From: an uncultured Bacteroidota bacterium
GTDB lineage: Bacteria; Bacteroidota; Bacteroidia; Flavobacteriales; Flavobacteriaceae
Length of the DNA stretch: 64,000 bases
Assembly (NCBI GenBank): GCA_902525795.1
Contig: CABZIT010000002.1
Coordinates: 1-64,000, forward strand
Reading direction: 5' to 3'
The translations under genes and the position numbers were made by a program. A model generated the notes under the pieces. The model made no database searches, was not told the DNA's origin, and worked only from the letters and a program-made list of their open reading frames with translations. Shown here one piece after another: positions 31,401-40,761 of this stretch; the first letter of the stretch is position 1; every line of letters starts with the position of its first letter.

Positions 31401-31487
31401 CATTGCAATAAATGCGATATCACCTGCGTTTTGAGAATTAATCAGTGAATGGAAAAACAAAACAATAAAAAATAGTAATTTTCTCAT
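28404..31487 (-). CDS. Secreted lamin-tail-domain (LTD) protein with T9SS sorting domain
   Basis: Signal peptide MRKLLFFIVLFFHSLINSQ; LTD-like ITELVYNTPGSDWEWIEIYNPTGSSIDISGYTVVDSS...GDTVLLKDSSSNIVDQVIYDD; C-terminal KVSLYDILGKNIINETLDNNTNTQTISTAGLQPGIYIVHLQSDKTISKKITIQ. Confidence 0.9.
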   Translation of the reverse strand: MRKLLFFIVLFFHSLINSQNAGDIAFIAMNVDADDDFAFVALSDISVGTAIYFTDNEWTGSAFNDLNETELTWTATSTVSAGTVVLFSDTDNTSSINVSTGSTSGSLNLNSSNECLWALSAVPATSYGSAPTFYGVICNDMANGDTVSGTGLTLGTNGIDFNNDYDGFSYNGSRSNQVNFSSYLNLIYDSSNWTNIGNGNGNDILPISTTAFTTTGASADPEPSNQPTALSTSVAHEKITLTWTDAATGSQAPSKYIIIGETDNSIDNPVDGTAISSDSDASDNRVVINITHGVQTTSFSNVGNNTWYFEMFPYTNSGSDIDFKTDGTIQTASATTNAIQITELVYNTPGSDWEWIEIYNPTGSSIDISGYTVVDSSNNTLTFSSGTSIASESYLTATLGGSGSAQFTPDFVGSGNVSYTYSNGMLNNGGDTVLLKDSSSNIVDQVIYDDSSPWPTSPDGNLNSLEIIDLTKNNYYGASWQGSFNEYGTPGGKSSEAWDTSLTSASDLTIVSPNNVVISGNREINNITVNSGASLSIEKAASLTVSGNFTNSGTTTLRSDSNEFSSLIIQGTSSGNITYNRYVNSLTNGSGWDLIGSPVNGLQISSFVSTNDAAGSPLATGNGSGAGASGEYAIGVFNSGSNSWSNYTTANVSTTQFTPGKGYQMATDSGATLAFTGTVDTDATETIAIQNYAAVSGSRWNLISNPYPSFLTIGPNTTTDTFLEVNDDVIDATYVGVYGYDGNSGDGSNYTIYNNTSTGKIAPGQGFFVAARSSSSANITFKEAMQTTSTADDFFEGDIFQFNEVELRLSNEENYVGKTNIFFIEGLSNGLDMGWDAGSYSQNASIMSRMIEEDEGHGMAINAMGLDAMESTVIPLVINQPAGQEFKVSLFTATIPDTNVYLEDNVLGTFTNLYEQDYVHTSDEDLSEVGRFFIHMTEDTMSNNEYSTNLLNVFKRLDADYITVEGLASQSNETKVSLYDILGKNIINETLDNNTNTQTISTAGLQPGIYIVHLQSDKTISKKITIQ

Positions 31488-31633
31488 ATTCTTCTAAATT
31501 TAAAAATAAATAAGAACAATTTTATTATTTTTAATAAAAAATTTATATTGTTAATAATAAATCAATAAAAATCAATATTTGTTTAAATATTATTAATGAT
31601 TTTATTTAAAGACAATAAATATTATAAAATAGT

Positions 31634-32395
31634 ATGAGGATTGTACTTAGCCTATTTATTTTACTACTTATTTCCTGTAATAATCAATTATTAATACCTG
31701 ATTATGAAAAATTTGTTAGAGGAAATGATGAATTATCTTACAGAATACTTTATCCCCAAAAATTTGATAAATCAAAAAAATACGCAATTAAACTTTTTTT
31801 ACATGGTATTGGTGAAAGAGGTAAAGATAATGAGTCGCAATTAACCTATGTTGATAAAGTTTTTCTAAATAAAAAAACCCTCGATAATTATCCATCGATT
31901 GTAGTTTTTCCACAAGCACCTTTATCGGACAATTGGTCATCTGTTACTTTGGATGGTAATAAATTATCCTTTCCTGTAGATGATCCACCTACAAATTCCT
32001 TGAAGTTAGTTATTAAACTTATAGATTCTCTTACGAATGAAAATTATGCTGATAAAAACAGAATTTATTTGAGTGGATTATCTAACGGTGGTATGGGATC
32101 CTTCGAATTGTTAAAGCATCGACCAAACATGTTCGCATCTGCAGTAATAATTTGTGGAGGAGGAAATCCTGCGTGGGCTAAAGAATTTGCTAAATCAACT
32201 CCTGTATGGATTGCTCATGGATCAAACGATCAAGTGGTAAACCCTAATTTTTCACTAAAAATGGCTGAAGCAATAATAAATGAGGGGGGTAGTCCAAAAG
32301 TCACGTTTTTTGAAAATGTTTATCATAACAGTTGGGATTATGTCTTCAGTGATAGTGAGTATTTAAAATGGATGTATTCTCGTTCTAAAAACTAA
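31634..32395 (+). CDS. Lipoprotein alpha/beta-hydrolase (esterase/prolyl-oligopeptidase-like)
   Basis: Lipobox LLLISC; LFLHGIGERGKD, LSGLSNGGMGSFE nucleophile elbow, WIAHGSNDQVV. Confidence 0.85.
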   Translation: MRIVLSLFILLLISCNNQLLIPDYEKFVRGNDELSYRILYPQKFDKSKKYAIKLFLHGIGERGKDNESQLTYVDKVFLNKKTLDNYPSIVVFPQAPLSDNWSSVTLDGNKLSFPVDDPPTNSLKLVIKLIDSLTNENYADKNRIYLSGLSNGGMGSFELLKHRPNMFASAVIICGGGNPAWAKEFAKSTPVWIAHGSNDQVVNPNFSLKMAEAIINEGGSPKVTFFENVYHNSWDYVFSDSEYLKWMYSRSKN

Positions 32396-33515
32396 CGTAT
32401 TCTGAAATTTCAAGACCATATCCAATCATGCCAACTCTTTTTTTTCCTTTTGTATTTGTTATCAGTTTTAGATTGGTAATATTTAAGTCATGTAAAATTT
32501 GAGCTCCAATACCAAAATCTCTATCATCCATATCCAATATTGGCGCTTCTGTTATACTGTCCTTGTTCTGTTTGTTTTTTAAAATTTTTAATCTTTTCAA
32601 AGTTTCAATGGATTTAATCTCCGCACCTATAAAAATAATTGCCCCTTTTTCATCTTTATTAACAATTTCAAACATTTTAGATAATGATGCACCAGTATCA
32701 AGAGTAAGAGTACCTAAAATATCATTATGAATAGATTTCGAATTAATTCTTGTTAAAACTATATCTCCTTTGTCCCAGCTACCTTTGGTTAAAGCAATGT
32801 GTATATTACTATTAGTGGTTTGTTTGTATGCTCTAAGTCTAAATTTTCCAAAGCGTGTATAAATTTCAAAATCTTCTTCCTTTTTAATAAGAGAATCGTG
32901 CTCCATTCTGTATGCTACCAGATCCTCAATTGAAATTATTTTCAAATCAAATTTCTTTGCAACCTTTATTAAATCAGGTACTCTAGCCATAGAACCATCT
33001 TCATTCATAATTTCTACAATAACTCCTGCAGGTTTTAAGCCCGCAAGCCGAGGGAGATCAATAGCAGCTTCAGTATGACCAGTTCTTCTTAATACTCCTC
33101 CATTTTTTGCTAAAAGAGGAAAAACATGCCCGGGTCTTGAAAATTGGTTTGCTTTGATTGTTTCATCAATGAGTGCTTTTATTGTCTTTGCCCTATCACT
33201 AGCAGAAATACCCGTGGTAACTCCGCTGCCCTTAAGATCAACGGATACTGTGAATGCAGTATCTTGAGGATCAGTATTCGTCCCAACCATTAGATCAAGT
33301 TTTAATCTTCTAGCAATACTTTCAGTAATTGGAGCGCATATTAGCCCTCTGCCGTGTGTTGCCATAAAGTTAATTATCTCTGGACTTATTAATTCTGCAG
33401 ATGCAAGAAAATCGCCCTCATTTTCTCTGTTTTTATCATCAACGACAATGACAATTTTTCCTTTTTTAATATCATGAACAGCAGATTCGATTGTATTTAG
33501 TATAAATTTTGACAT
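32385..33515 (-). CDS. ribB: RibBA-type protein: intact 3,4-DHBP synthase domain plus apparently degenerate GTP cyclohydrolase II domain
   Basis: DHBP motifs VVDDKNRENEGDF, ATHGRGLICAP, RPGHVFPLLAKNGGVLRRTGHTEAAIDL; C-terminal domain keeps RDFGIGAQILHDL but has no cysteine. Confidence 0.9.
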   Translation of the reverse strand: MSKFILNTIESAVHDIKKGKIVIVVDDKNRENEGDFLASAELISPEIINFMATHGRGLICAPITESIARRLKLDLMVGTNTDPQDTAFTVSVDLKGSGVTTGISASDRAKTIKALIDETIKANQFSRPGHVFPLLAKNGGVLRRTGHTEAAIDLPRLAGLKPAGVIVEIMNEDGSMARVPDLIKVAKKFDLKIISIEDLVAYRMEHDSLIKKEEDFEIYTRFGKFRLRAYKQTTNSNIHIALTKGSWDKGDIVLTRINSKSIHNDILGTLTLDTGASLSKMFEIVNKDEKGAIIFIGAEIKSIETLKRLKILKNKQNKDSITEAPILDMDDRDFGIGAQILHDLNITNLKLITNTKGKKRVGMIGYGLEISEYVSF

Positions 33516-34928
33516 TTACTTATTAGGATTATATAAATTAATAAAAAAAGAATAAAGCTTATTAGAAGATCCATCATTAGTTGCCCTATGGGTTAAATAA
33601 ATACTTATAGGAAGCATTATAATTGTAGACAACCAACTCGATAATATTGGGCTGATACTTCCATCTTCTGCAAGATTTTTTGAAAATATTCCTAAAAAAT
33701 GATATGCAAGAAATAATAATATAGAAATCACCAATGGTAACCCATACCCACCTTTTTTGATTATTGTTCCCAGAGGGGCACCAATAAAAAATAATATTAT
33801 ACAAGCAAATCCTAAAGAAAATTTATCATGTAAAGTGATAATATGTTTATTTAAATTTTGAGTTCTGTAAAGTTGAATTGTTTTATTTGATTTAATAATA
33901 CTGATTGAGCTTTTAATTGAACTTATACCAAGATCAAATAGTTGTTTTTGTTTTTTAATTTGAAACAATCTAAAAAAATCTTTGTTGTAATAATCTAAAT
34001 CTGCTTTTGGATTTAAATTATAGTCTAATGTTTTATAATTTGATCTAGTGATCATTTTCGATTCTATTACATCAATATCTATTTCTCTCTTTCTTTTAAG
34101 TGAGTCAATAGCAAAATCAAGTTGATTTATATTCATCATGGAATATTGATTTATTTCGTTAACTTCATCAAAATCTATTTGATTAATTTTTCCAATATTA
34201 ATGTTTATAATATAATCCTTAAACTTACTTTTTATAAACGGTTTATTTGTTTTGTTTTTATACTCATCGGAAATAATTTCATCATAATAATATCCATCAA
34301 ATAACACTAGCTGTAAAATGTTAGAATCATCATTTGAAAGAATTTTACCTGTTTTTGACTTGATCACAGTATAATTTCCGGCTTTTAGTTTTTTTTGATG
34401 AATTATAATATTTTCTAAATTTCTACCATCAATTCCGTATTTGTTCTCAACTTTTATGTTGTAGTTTCCAATTTGACTGAATTGACCCTCGGCTATGGCC
34501 ATTGTGGGTTTAACTTTTGCGATATTTTTTCTTAGATTTCTAAAATTATACTCTGATACAGGTATTATATAGTTAGAAAACAAGAATGTTAAAAACCCTA
34601 AAAAAATCGTGAAAATAATCAGAACTCGCATTGATCTTTGTAAAGAAATTCCACTTGCTTTCATTGCAGCAAACTCATAATTTTCAGAAAGACTTCCAAA
34701 AACCATAATACTGGAAAGAAGAATGGTCAATGGTAATACTATTACAACAAGCCTAGGAGAAATATTTATAAGAAATCTTAGTATAATCACAAGTTCCAAA
34801 TCTTTTCCAGCTAACTCAGAAATATATAGCCAAACAGATTGTAATAAGAAAATTAGCATCAGGATACTGAATGTACTTATCAGTGTTTTTAGGTATGATT
34901 TAAATATGTAATAATCAAGTATTTTCAA
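33516..34928 (-). CDS. LptF/LptG family LPS-export permease
   Basis: ILDYYIFKSYLKTLISTFSILMLIFLLQSVWLYISELAGKDLE, six-TM permease layout, PLGTIIKKGGYGLPLVISILLFLAYHF. Confidence 0.9.
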   Translation of the reverse strand: MKILDYYIFKSYLKTLISTFSILMLIFLLQSVWLYISELAGKDLELVIILRFLINISPRLVVIVLPLTILLSSIMVFGSLSENYEFAAMKASGISLQRSMRVLIIFTIFLGFLTFLFSNYIIPVSEYNFRNLRKNIAKVKPTMAIAEGQFSQIGNYNIKVENKYGIDGRNLENIIIHQKKLKAGNYTVIKSKTGKILSNDDSNILQLVLFDGYYYDEIISDEYKNKTNKPFIKSKFKDYIININIGKINQIDFDEVNEINQYSMMNINQLDFAIDSLKRKREIDIDVIESKMITRSNYKTLDYNLNPKADLDYYNKDFFRLFQIKKQKQLFDLGISSIKSSISIIKSNKTIQLYRTQNLNKHIITLHDKFSLGFACIILFFIGAPLGTIIKKGGYGLPLVISILLFLAYHFLGIFSKNLAEDGSISPILSSWLSTIIMLPISIYLTHRATNDGSSNKLYSFFINLYNPNK

Positions 34929-34932
34929 AAAA

Positions 34933-35586
34933 TTAATCTAATATATTCATATAGTATCCTTCATACTTGGCTGAATCAAAGACAAATAATTTTTCATTTA
35001 AGGAAACATTGAACTCAAAATCAATAATTGATATCGTTGTAATGGTTTCGTTCTTTCCGGTTTCAATAACCTCATAAATCTGATTAAATTCAGTATCAAT
35101 TCCTAAATCAATATACTTAATATCTGCTTCAGAATCCATAGGAATCAATTTGATATATTGTATTTTTTTTCTAAAGTTTGTGTTACCAACATATTTTACA
35201 TTTCCCATTTCAAAATAATATCCATCTTCATAAAAATAAAGCATCTTATTTGGGGTTATTGTGGTTTCATCTTCAGGGTTTTGACTTGAAATATTCACCT
35301 CTTCGTCATCTGGGCTTATTGTGTAAAGCTTATCCCCATCAAAAATCCTTGTTATACCAAGCATTTCAAATCTCCAATTATCATTTTCAGTAATAAAACT
35401 ACCTCTATTAGTATAATTAATATCCTCTTCTAAATTATTGAGTGAGTAAGTGTAATTAATGTAAATATTATCATAACTCTTAATATTTTCTGAAACTTTA
35501 TTAAGTAGCCTTTCCGCATCAGTATCTACTTGAGAATATGTAAAAGTGTAGAAAATTGATATGGTCAAAAATATATATTTTTTCAT
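34933..35586 (-). CDS. LolA-like outer-membrane lipoprotein carrier
   Basis: Signal peptide MKKYIFLTISIFYTFTYSQ, AERLLNKVSENIKSYDNIYINYTYSL, FDGDKLYTISPDDEEV. Start at 35586 avoids the ORF overlap with ftsK. Confidence 0.82.
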   Translation of the reverse strand: MKKYIFLTISIFYTFTYSQVDTDAERLLNKVSENIKSYDNIYINYTYSLNNLEEDINYTNRGSFITENDNWRFEMLGITRIFDGDKLYTISPDDEEVNISSQNPEDETTITPNKMLYFYEDGYYFEMGNVKYVGNTNFRKKIQYIKLIPMDSEADIKYIDLGIDTEFNQIYEVIETGKNETITTISIIDFEFNVSLNEKLFVFDSAKYEGYYMNILD

Positions 35587-35596
35587 GTTGTTTTTA

Positions 35597-37942
35597 TTAT
35601 TCATTTTCAAGGTGACGATCAAGTGACTGTAAATCACTGATTAAAACCTGTCTTGCTTTACTTCCCTCAAAAGGACCAACAATTCCAGCAGCCTCTAATT
35701 GATCAATCAATCTACCTGCTCTGTTATAACCTAACTTGAGTTTCCTTTGTAAAAGAGATGCAGAGCCTTGCTGAGCGGTAACTATTACTTCAGCTGCATC
35801 TTTAAATAAAGCATCTCTATCCTCAATACTAATATCAATATTTGTTCCACTATCTTCAGAAATATATTCTGGAAGTTGATATGCACTAGGATATGCTTTT
35901 TGAGAACCAATATAATCTGTTAACAACTCGATTTCAGGTGTATCAACAAATGCACATTGGATTCTAATCAATTCATTTCCTTGTGTAAATAGCATATCTC
36001 CTCTACCGATCAATTGATCAGCACCCGAACTATCTAAAATTGTTCTTGAATCAATTTTTGAAGTAACTCTAAACGCAATTCTAGCAGGAAAATTAGCTTT
36101 AATGACCCCCGTAATCACATTAACAGATGGTCTTTGTGTCGCAATAATTAAGTGAATTCCAATTGCCCTAGCCAATTGTGCTAATCTCGCAATTGGAGTT
36201 TCAACTTCTTTGCCTGCTGTCATGATCAAATCAGCAAATTCATCAACAACTAAAACTACATAAGGTAAAAACCTGTGTCCATCATTTGGATTTAGTTTTC
36301 TGTCTTTAAATTTTTTGTTGTACTCAACAATATTTCTGCATGAAGCATTTTTCAAAAGCTCATATCTATTATCCATTTCAATGCACAATGAGTTCAAAGT
36401 ATTAATAACTTTCTTATTGTCAGTTATTATTGCTTCGTCAGTGTCAGGCAGTTTTGCCAAATAGTGTCTTTCAATTTTGTTATATAGGGTTAATTCAACT
36501 TTTTTTGGGTCAACTAATACAAATTTGACTTCTGCAGGATGTTTTTTGAATAATAAAGATGAAAGTACAGCATTTAAACCAACAGATTTTCCTTGACCAG
36601 TTGCTCCGGCCATTAGTAAATGAGGCATTTTAGCTAAATCAAAAACTAAAGTCTCATTACTGATAGTTTTTCCTATTGCAACAGGTAATTCGAATACTGA
36701 TTTTTGAAATTTCTCAGAGGAAATAACAGAATGCATAGAAACCACAGTTGGTTTTTTGTTAGGTACTTCAATACCAATTGTTCCCTTTCCAGGAATCGGA
36801 GCAATGATTCTAATCCCAAGTGCAGAAAGAGATAATGCAATATCATCCTCTAAGTTCTTGATTTTTGAAATTCTAACTCCAGCTTCAGGAATGATTTCAT
36901 ATAAGGTAACTGTTGGTCCAATAGTTGCCTTAATATTGGATATCGAAATATTGTAATTAGCTAAGGTCTCAACAATTCTATTTTTATTTTCTTCTAACTC
37001 CTCTTTGTCAATTGTTATCTTTTCAGAATCATACTGTTTTAAAAGTTTTAGTTTTGGAAATTGGAACTTACTTAGATCAAGAGTCGGATCAAATTTTCCA
37101 AAATTATCTACAAGCTCATTTGAAAGATTATCAATTTCTGACTTTTCCTCAATAATTTTTTCAACTTCAATATCTAATTCATCTTTTATTTTTTTCTCTT
37201 CATTTTCAAATACTATTGAATCAGATTTAGGTAAATCGAGGTTAGTTGAAATATCTTCATTGATAAGGTTTTTGGAAATAGGATCATTTTCATTTGATTC
37301 ATTTTTTTCAATTTCATTAGAGACTTTTTCATTTTCATTAATAAAGTTCTGATCAATGCTGGTTTTTTTAGACCGATTAAAATAATTTCTAATTTTTTTA
37401 AAATCATCAACTCCAATTTTAAGTCTGAAAGTAAAATAAATAAGTGTCATGAATACTATTAAAAATATGATTCCCAAACTACTTATATATGTATTTAGTA
37501 ATTCATTTATTTCATATCCAATTACTCCGGAAAAAACACCATCTGAACCGATTGAAGCAAAAATGATTGAAAAATAAAAAATTAGGTAAAATCCCCAAAC
37601 CCAATTTTTTAGTAAATTATTATTTTTTACATCAAGTAAAATGTGAAGTGCACTTAAAAAAATTAAAAAAGATAAAATTATAGAACTTATTCCAAAGCCA
37701 TTATAAATAAAAAATTCGCTAATCCTGGCACCTAATTTTCCTAAAATATTTGAGTTTGTTTCATTTTTATCAAAGAAATTGTTAAGTGAGCTCTGATCAA
37801 TTTCACCAGAGAAAACATATGAAACAAAAGATGAAAAAAGGAATATTGCTAAAATAATTAATGCGCTACCAATGAATAACCTCCTTGAGCTAGATAGTTT
37901 TTTAGTTTCTTTTTGCTTTTTAAATGAAAATATATTTTTCAA
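35597..37942 (-). CDS. ftsK: DNA translocase FtsK
   Basis: Four N-terminal TM segments, PHLLMAGATGQGKSVGLNAVLSSLL, VLVVDEFADLIMTAGKEVE, C-terminal gamma winged-helix QRKLKLGYNRAGRLIDQLEAAGIVGP. Confidence 0.97.
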   Translation of the reverse strand: MKNIFSFKKQKETKKLSSSRRLFIGSALIILAIFLFSSFVSYVFSGEIDQSSLNNFFDKNETNSNILGKLGARISEFFIYNGFGISSIILSFLIFLSALHILLDVKNNNLLKNWVWGFYLIFYFSIIFASIGSDGVFSGVIGYEINELLNTYISSLGIIFLIVFMTLIYFTFRLKIGVDDFKKIRNYFNRSKKTSIDQNFINENEKVSNEIEKNESNENDPISKNLINEDISTNLDLPKSDSIVFENEEKKIKDELDIEVEKIIEEKSEIDNLSNELVDNFGKFDPTLDLSKFQFPKLKLLKQYDSEKITIDKEELEENKNRIVETLANYNISISNIKATIGPTVTLYEIIPEAGVRISKIKNLEDDIALSLSALGIRIIAPIPGKGTIGIEVPNKKPTVVSMHSVISSEKFQKSVFELPVAIGKTISNETLVFDLAKMPHLLMAGATGQGKSVGLNAVLSSLLFKKHPAEVKFVLVDPKKVELTLYNKIERHYLAKLPDTDEAIITDNKKVINTLNSLCIEMDNRYELLKNASCRNIVEYNKKFKDRKLNPNDGHRFLPYVVLVVDEFADLIMTAGKEVETPIARLAQLARAIGIHLIIATQRPSVNVITGVIKANFPARIAFRVTSKIDSRTILDSSGADQLIGRGDMLFTQGNELIRIQCAFVDTPEIELLTDYIGSQKAYPSAYQLPEYISEDSGTNIDISIEDRDALFKDAAEVIVTAQQGSASLLQRKLKLGYNRAGRLIDQLEAAGIVGPFEGSKARQVLISDLQSLDRHLENE

Positions 37943-38013
37943 AAATTAATTTTTCAATAATTATGATGCAATTTAATAATCATTTGACCAAGAATGAATT
38001 TTTTAATAAAATT

Positions 38014-39444
38014 TTAAAACTTGATTTTTTTAATCTTTATGTCCAGAGCAGCGTACAATAAGGTTGTTATTGGGCTAAGCCAATTAAAAATAGCGTAAAT
38101 AAAATAATCAAAAACAGATACCCCTAAAACCCCGTAATGATATGCTCCACACGTATTCCATGGGATTAATGCAGAAGTAACAGTTCCCGCATCCTCTAAG
38201 GTTCTACTTAAATTCTCTGAACATAAACTCCTTTTATTAAAAGCTTTCTTGAACATTTTTCCTGGAATAACTATTGCAAGATATTGATCAGAAGCTATGA
38301 AATTAACACCTAAACAGCTGGCTGCAGTACTTAAAAATAGATCAAAATTACTTTTTGCCTTACTTAGTAATGTTTTTGTCAGTACGTCAAGTGCTCCTAT
38401 AGCGTCCATACACCCTCCAAATACAATCGCTGCAATGGTCAGATAAATAGTATACAACATCCCTTTCATTCCACCACCAGCATATAGTTTTTCAATCTTT
38501 GGGTTTTCTGTCTGAATCTCTGAATCAGTAAAAATGGATTGAATGATTGAGATATAATTAGATTCGTTTAAAGACTGGAGTATATCATTTTGAAATAACA
38601 AGGCTAATATACTTGCACCAATAATGCCAATTAATAATACTATTACTGGTCGAAATTTTAAGAATGCAAGAAAAATCACTATAGCAGGTACAATAAAAAG
38701 TATTGGTGATATATGGAAGTCGTTTAATAAAGTAGTGGATAGAGCTGATATATCATTTAATTCATTTGAATTAGTTGTTTGTAAATTAAATCCGATTATA
38801 ATAAAGCAAATTAAAGTTATTACAAATGTTGGAAAGGTAGTGTAGGTCATATATCGAATATGTGTGTACAGATTCGTTCCAGTTATTGCCGGAGCAAGAT
38901 TTGTGGTATCACTCAATGGAGACATTTTATCTCCAAAATATGCCCCAGAAATTACGGCTCCTGCTGTCATTCCGGCTGGAATATTAAAAGCAATACCAAC
39001 AGCAACCAAAGCAATACCAACGGTGGCTGAAGTTGTGTATGAACTTCCCGTTGTAAGAGATACTAGGGTTGAAACTACTAAGGTTATTGGTAAAAAGGCT
39101 TTGAGTGAAACCAGATCTAATCCATAGTAAACCATGGCTGGTATGATTCCGCTAATTTTCCATGTTCCGGCCAGTGCACCCACTAAAAATAAAATGATAA
39201 TTGGAGTAAAGATATTTTTAATATTTTTTAGAATACTGTGAATAATCTTTGAAAACTTTACATTATTAATTATTCCAATTAGTAATGCAAGGAAAGCAGA
39301 TAGTAAAATAATATAATGGAATGTATATTCTCCAAACCAGTCATTATTTTCAAAAAATAAGATATTAAAAAAAAGCATGAATGTCAGAAATATGACTGGA
39401 ATCAAAGATTTATAAATACTAATTTTATAATCTTTTTCAGACAT
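38014..39444 (-). CDS. nhaC: NhaC family Na+/H+ antiporter
   Basis: GALAGTWKISGIIPAMVYYGL, TGSSYTTSATVGIALVAVG, GAYFGDKMSPLSDTTNLAPAITGTNLYTHIRYM. Confidence 0.92.
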   Translation of the reverse strand: MSEKDYKISIYKSLIPVIFLTFMLFFNILFFENNDWFGEYTFHYIILLSAFLALLIGIINNVKFSKIIHSILKNIKNIFTPIIILFLVGALAGTWKISGIIPAMVYYGLDLVSLKAFLPITLVVSTLVSLTTGSSYTTSATVGIALVAVGIAFNIPAGMTAGAVISGAYFGDKMSPLSDTTNLAPAITGTNLYTHIRYMTYTTFPTFVITLICFIIIGFNLQTTNSNELNDISALSTTLLNDFHISPILFIVPAIVIFLAFLKFRPVIVLLIGIIGASILALLFQNDILQSLNESNYISIIQSIFTDSEIQTENPKIEKLYAGGGMKGMLYTIYLTIAAIVFGGCMDAIGALDVLTKTLLSKAKSNFDLFLSTAASCLGVNFIASDQYLAIVIPGKMFKKAFNKRSLCSENLSRTLEDAGTVTSALIPWNTCGAYHYGVLGVSVFDYFIYAIFNWLSPITTLLYAALDIKIKKIKF

Positions 39445-39445
39445 G

Positions 39446-40645
39446 CTAAATAATTTTTAAATTTTTTAAAGATTCATGAATTCCAATGAATGTTCTCGAA
39501 ATATCTTCATCAAGGCCAACGGAAAACCTAATTAACCCCTCACTTAGTCCCATTTTTTTCTGATCATCATCTGAAATTTCTGATGAGGTAGAAGATCCAG
39601 GTGTACAGAATAATGTTTTATAAAAGCCAAGACTAACAGCTAAATATCCTAAGTTTTTAGTTTGCATTTGTTCCATAAGTTTGTTAGCGTTCTCTTTCGT
39701 GCCTAGGTCAATACTTAACATTCCACCATAACCAAATTCTTTATTCATCATTTTTGAAAATAAATTGTGTGAAGGGTGTGACTTTAAACCTGGATAAATA
39801 GTTCTAATCCCCATATTTTCAAATGATTTTGCCAAAAACATTGCATTTTCACTGTGCTTCTTTATTCTTATATGTAAAGTTCTCATATTTTTGAGTACAG
39901 ATGCAGCTCTTAAACTATCCATGGTAGTTCCCATCAGCATGAAAGATCCATTATTAACATCTCTAATTGATTCGATGAAGCTTCTTGTGCTACATACAAC
40001 GCCCGCAATAGTGTCACTTGTGCCATTAATAAATTTAGTAAGACTATGAATGATGATGTCTGCACCAAAGTTTTTTGGAGCAACAGAAAGTGGTGTAAAT
40101 GTATTGTCAACTACAAGTTTTAAGTTATGTTTTTTTGCAATAGATGATATTTTTTTTAGATCAGCAACCTCTAATAATGGATTGGAGGCAACCTCACAAT
40201 AAATAATTTTAGTATTGGATTTAATGGAATTCTTAATTTGATTTAAGTCCGTTATGTCAACAAAGGATGTAAGGATTTTATAATCTGGAAGAAAATTTTT
40301 AAAAAAAGCATATGTACCTCCATATATTGTTCTACTTGATATTATATGGTCGTCAGTTTTACATAGCTGAAATATTGTTGAAGTTATAGCGCCCATTCCA
40401 GATGAAAATACATTTGCATCCTCAGTATTTTCTAATGCTGCACAAGCCTTTTCCAAGAACAGGTTACTAGGGGATGAATTTCTTGAATATAGATAACATC
40501 CATCGGTATTTCCTTCAAAAGTTTCAGACATGGAATTGGCTGATAGAAATGTGTAAGTCGATGAGTCTGAAATGGATGGATTTACCCCTCCAAATTCACC
40601 AAAAAACTGTAAATCTTGTATTTCATTTGCTGGCTTTCGTTTCAT
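39446..40645 (-). CDS. Cys/Met metabolism PLP-dependent enzyme (methionine gamma-lyase-like)
   Basis: YSRNSSPSNLFLEKACAALENTEDANVFSSGMGAITSTIF, VVDNTFTPLSVAPKNFGADIIIHSLTKFINGTSD. Start set at MKRKPANEIQDLQF. Confidence 0.9.
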   Translation of the reverse strand: MKRKPANEIQDLQFFGEFGGVNPSISDSSTYTFLSANSMSETFEGNTDGCYLYSRNSSPSNLFLEKACAALENTEDANVFSSGMGAITSTIFQLCKTDDHIISSRTIYGGTYAFFKNFLPDYKILTSFVDITDLNQIKNSIKSNTKIIYCEVASNPLLEVADLKKISSIAKKHNLKLVVDNTFTPLSVAPKNFGADIIIHSLTKFINGTSDTIAGVVCSTRSFIESIRDVNNGSFMLMGTTMDSLRAASVLKNMRTLHIRIKKHSENAMFLAKSFENMGIRTIYPGLKSHPSHNLFSKMMNKEFGYGGMLSIDLGTKENANKLMEQMQTKNLGYLAVSLGFYKTLFCTPGSSTSSEISDDDQKKMGLSEGLIRFSVGLDEDISRTFIGIHESLKNLKII

Positions 40646-40761
40646 GAGCTTAAAAGTTGATTTAGTTTGTTCTAAATACGAAATTACCAAAATCAATTTT
40701 AATAGTTTAAAAATCAATTTAAGATTTAAATATTTGTATTTTTGAGTTTAAAATAATTTTG

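Noticed and set aside
29085-31434. Cluster of plus-strand ORFs antisense to the LTD gene.
   Set aside because: Opposite-strand frames of a Ser/Thr/Asn-rich repetitive gene commonly stay open; no family motifs.
31488-31633. Very AT-rich spacer with ATT/AAT/TTA runs as a possible repeat array or origin element.
   Set aside because: No regular period, no DnaA-box cluster; matches general intergenic AT bias.
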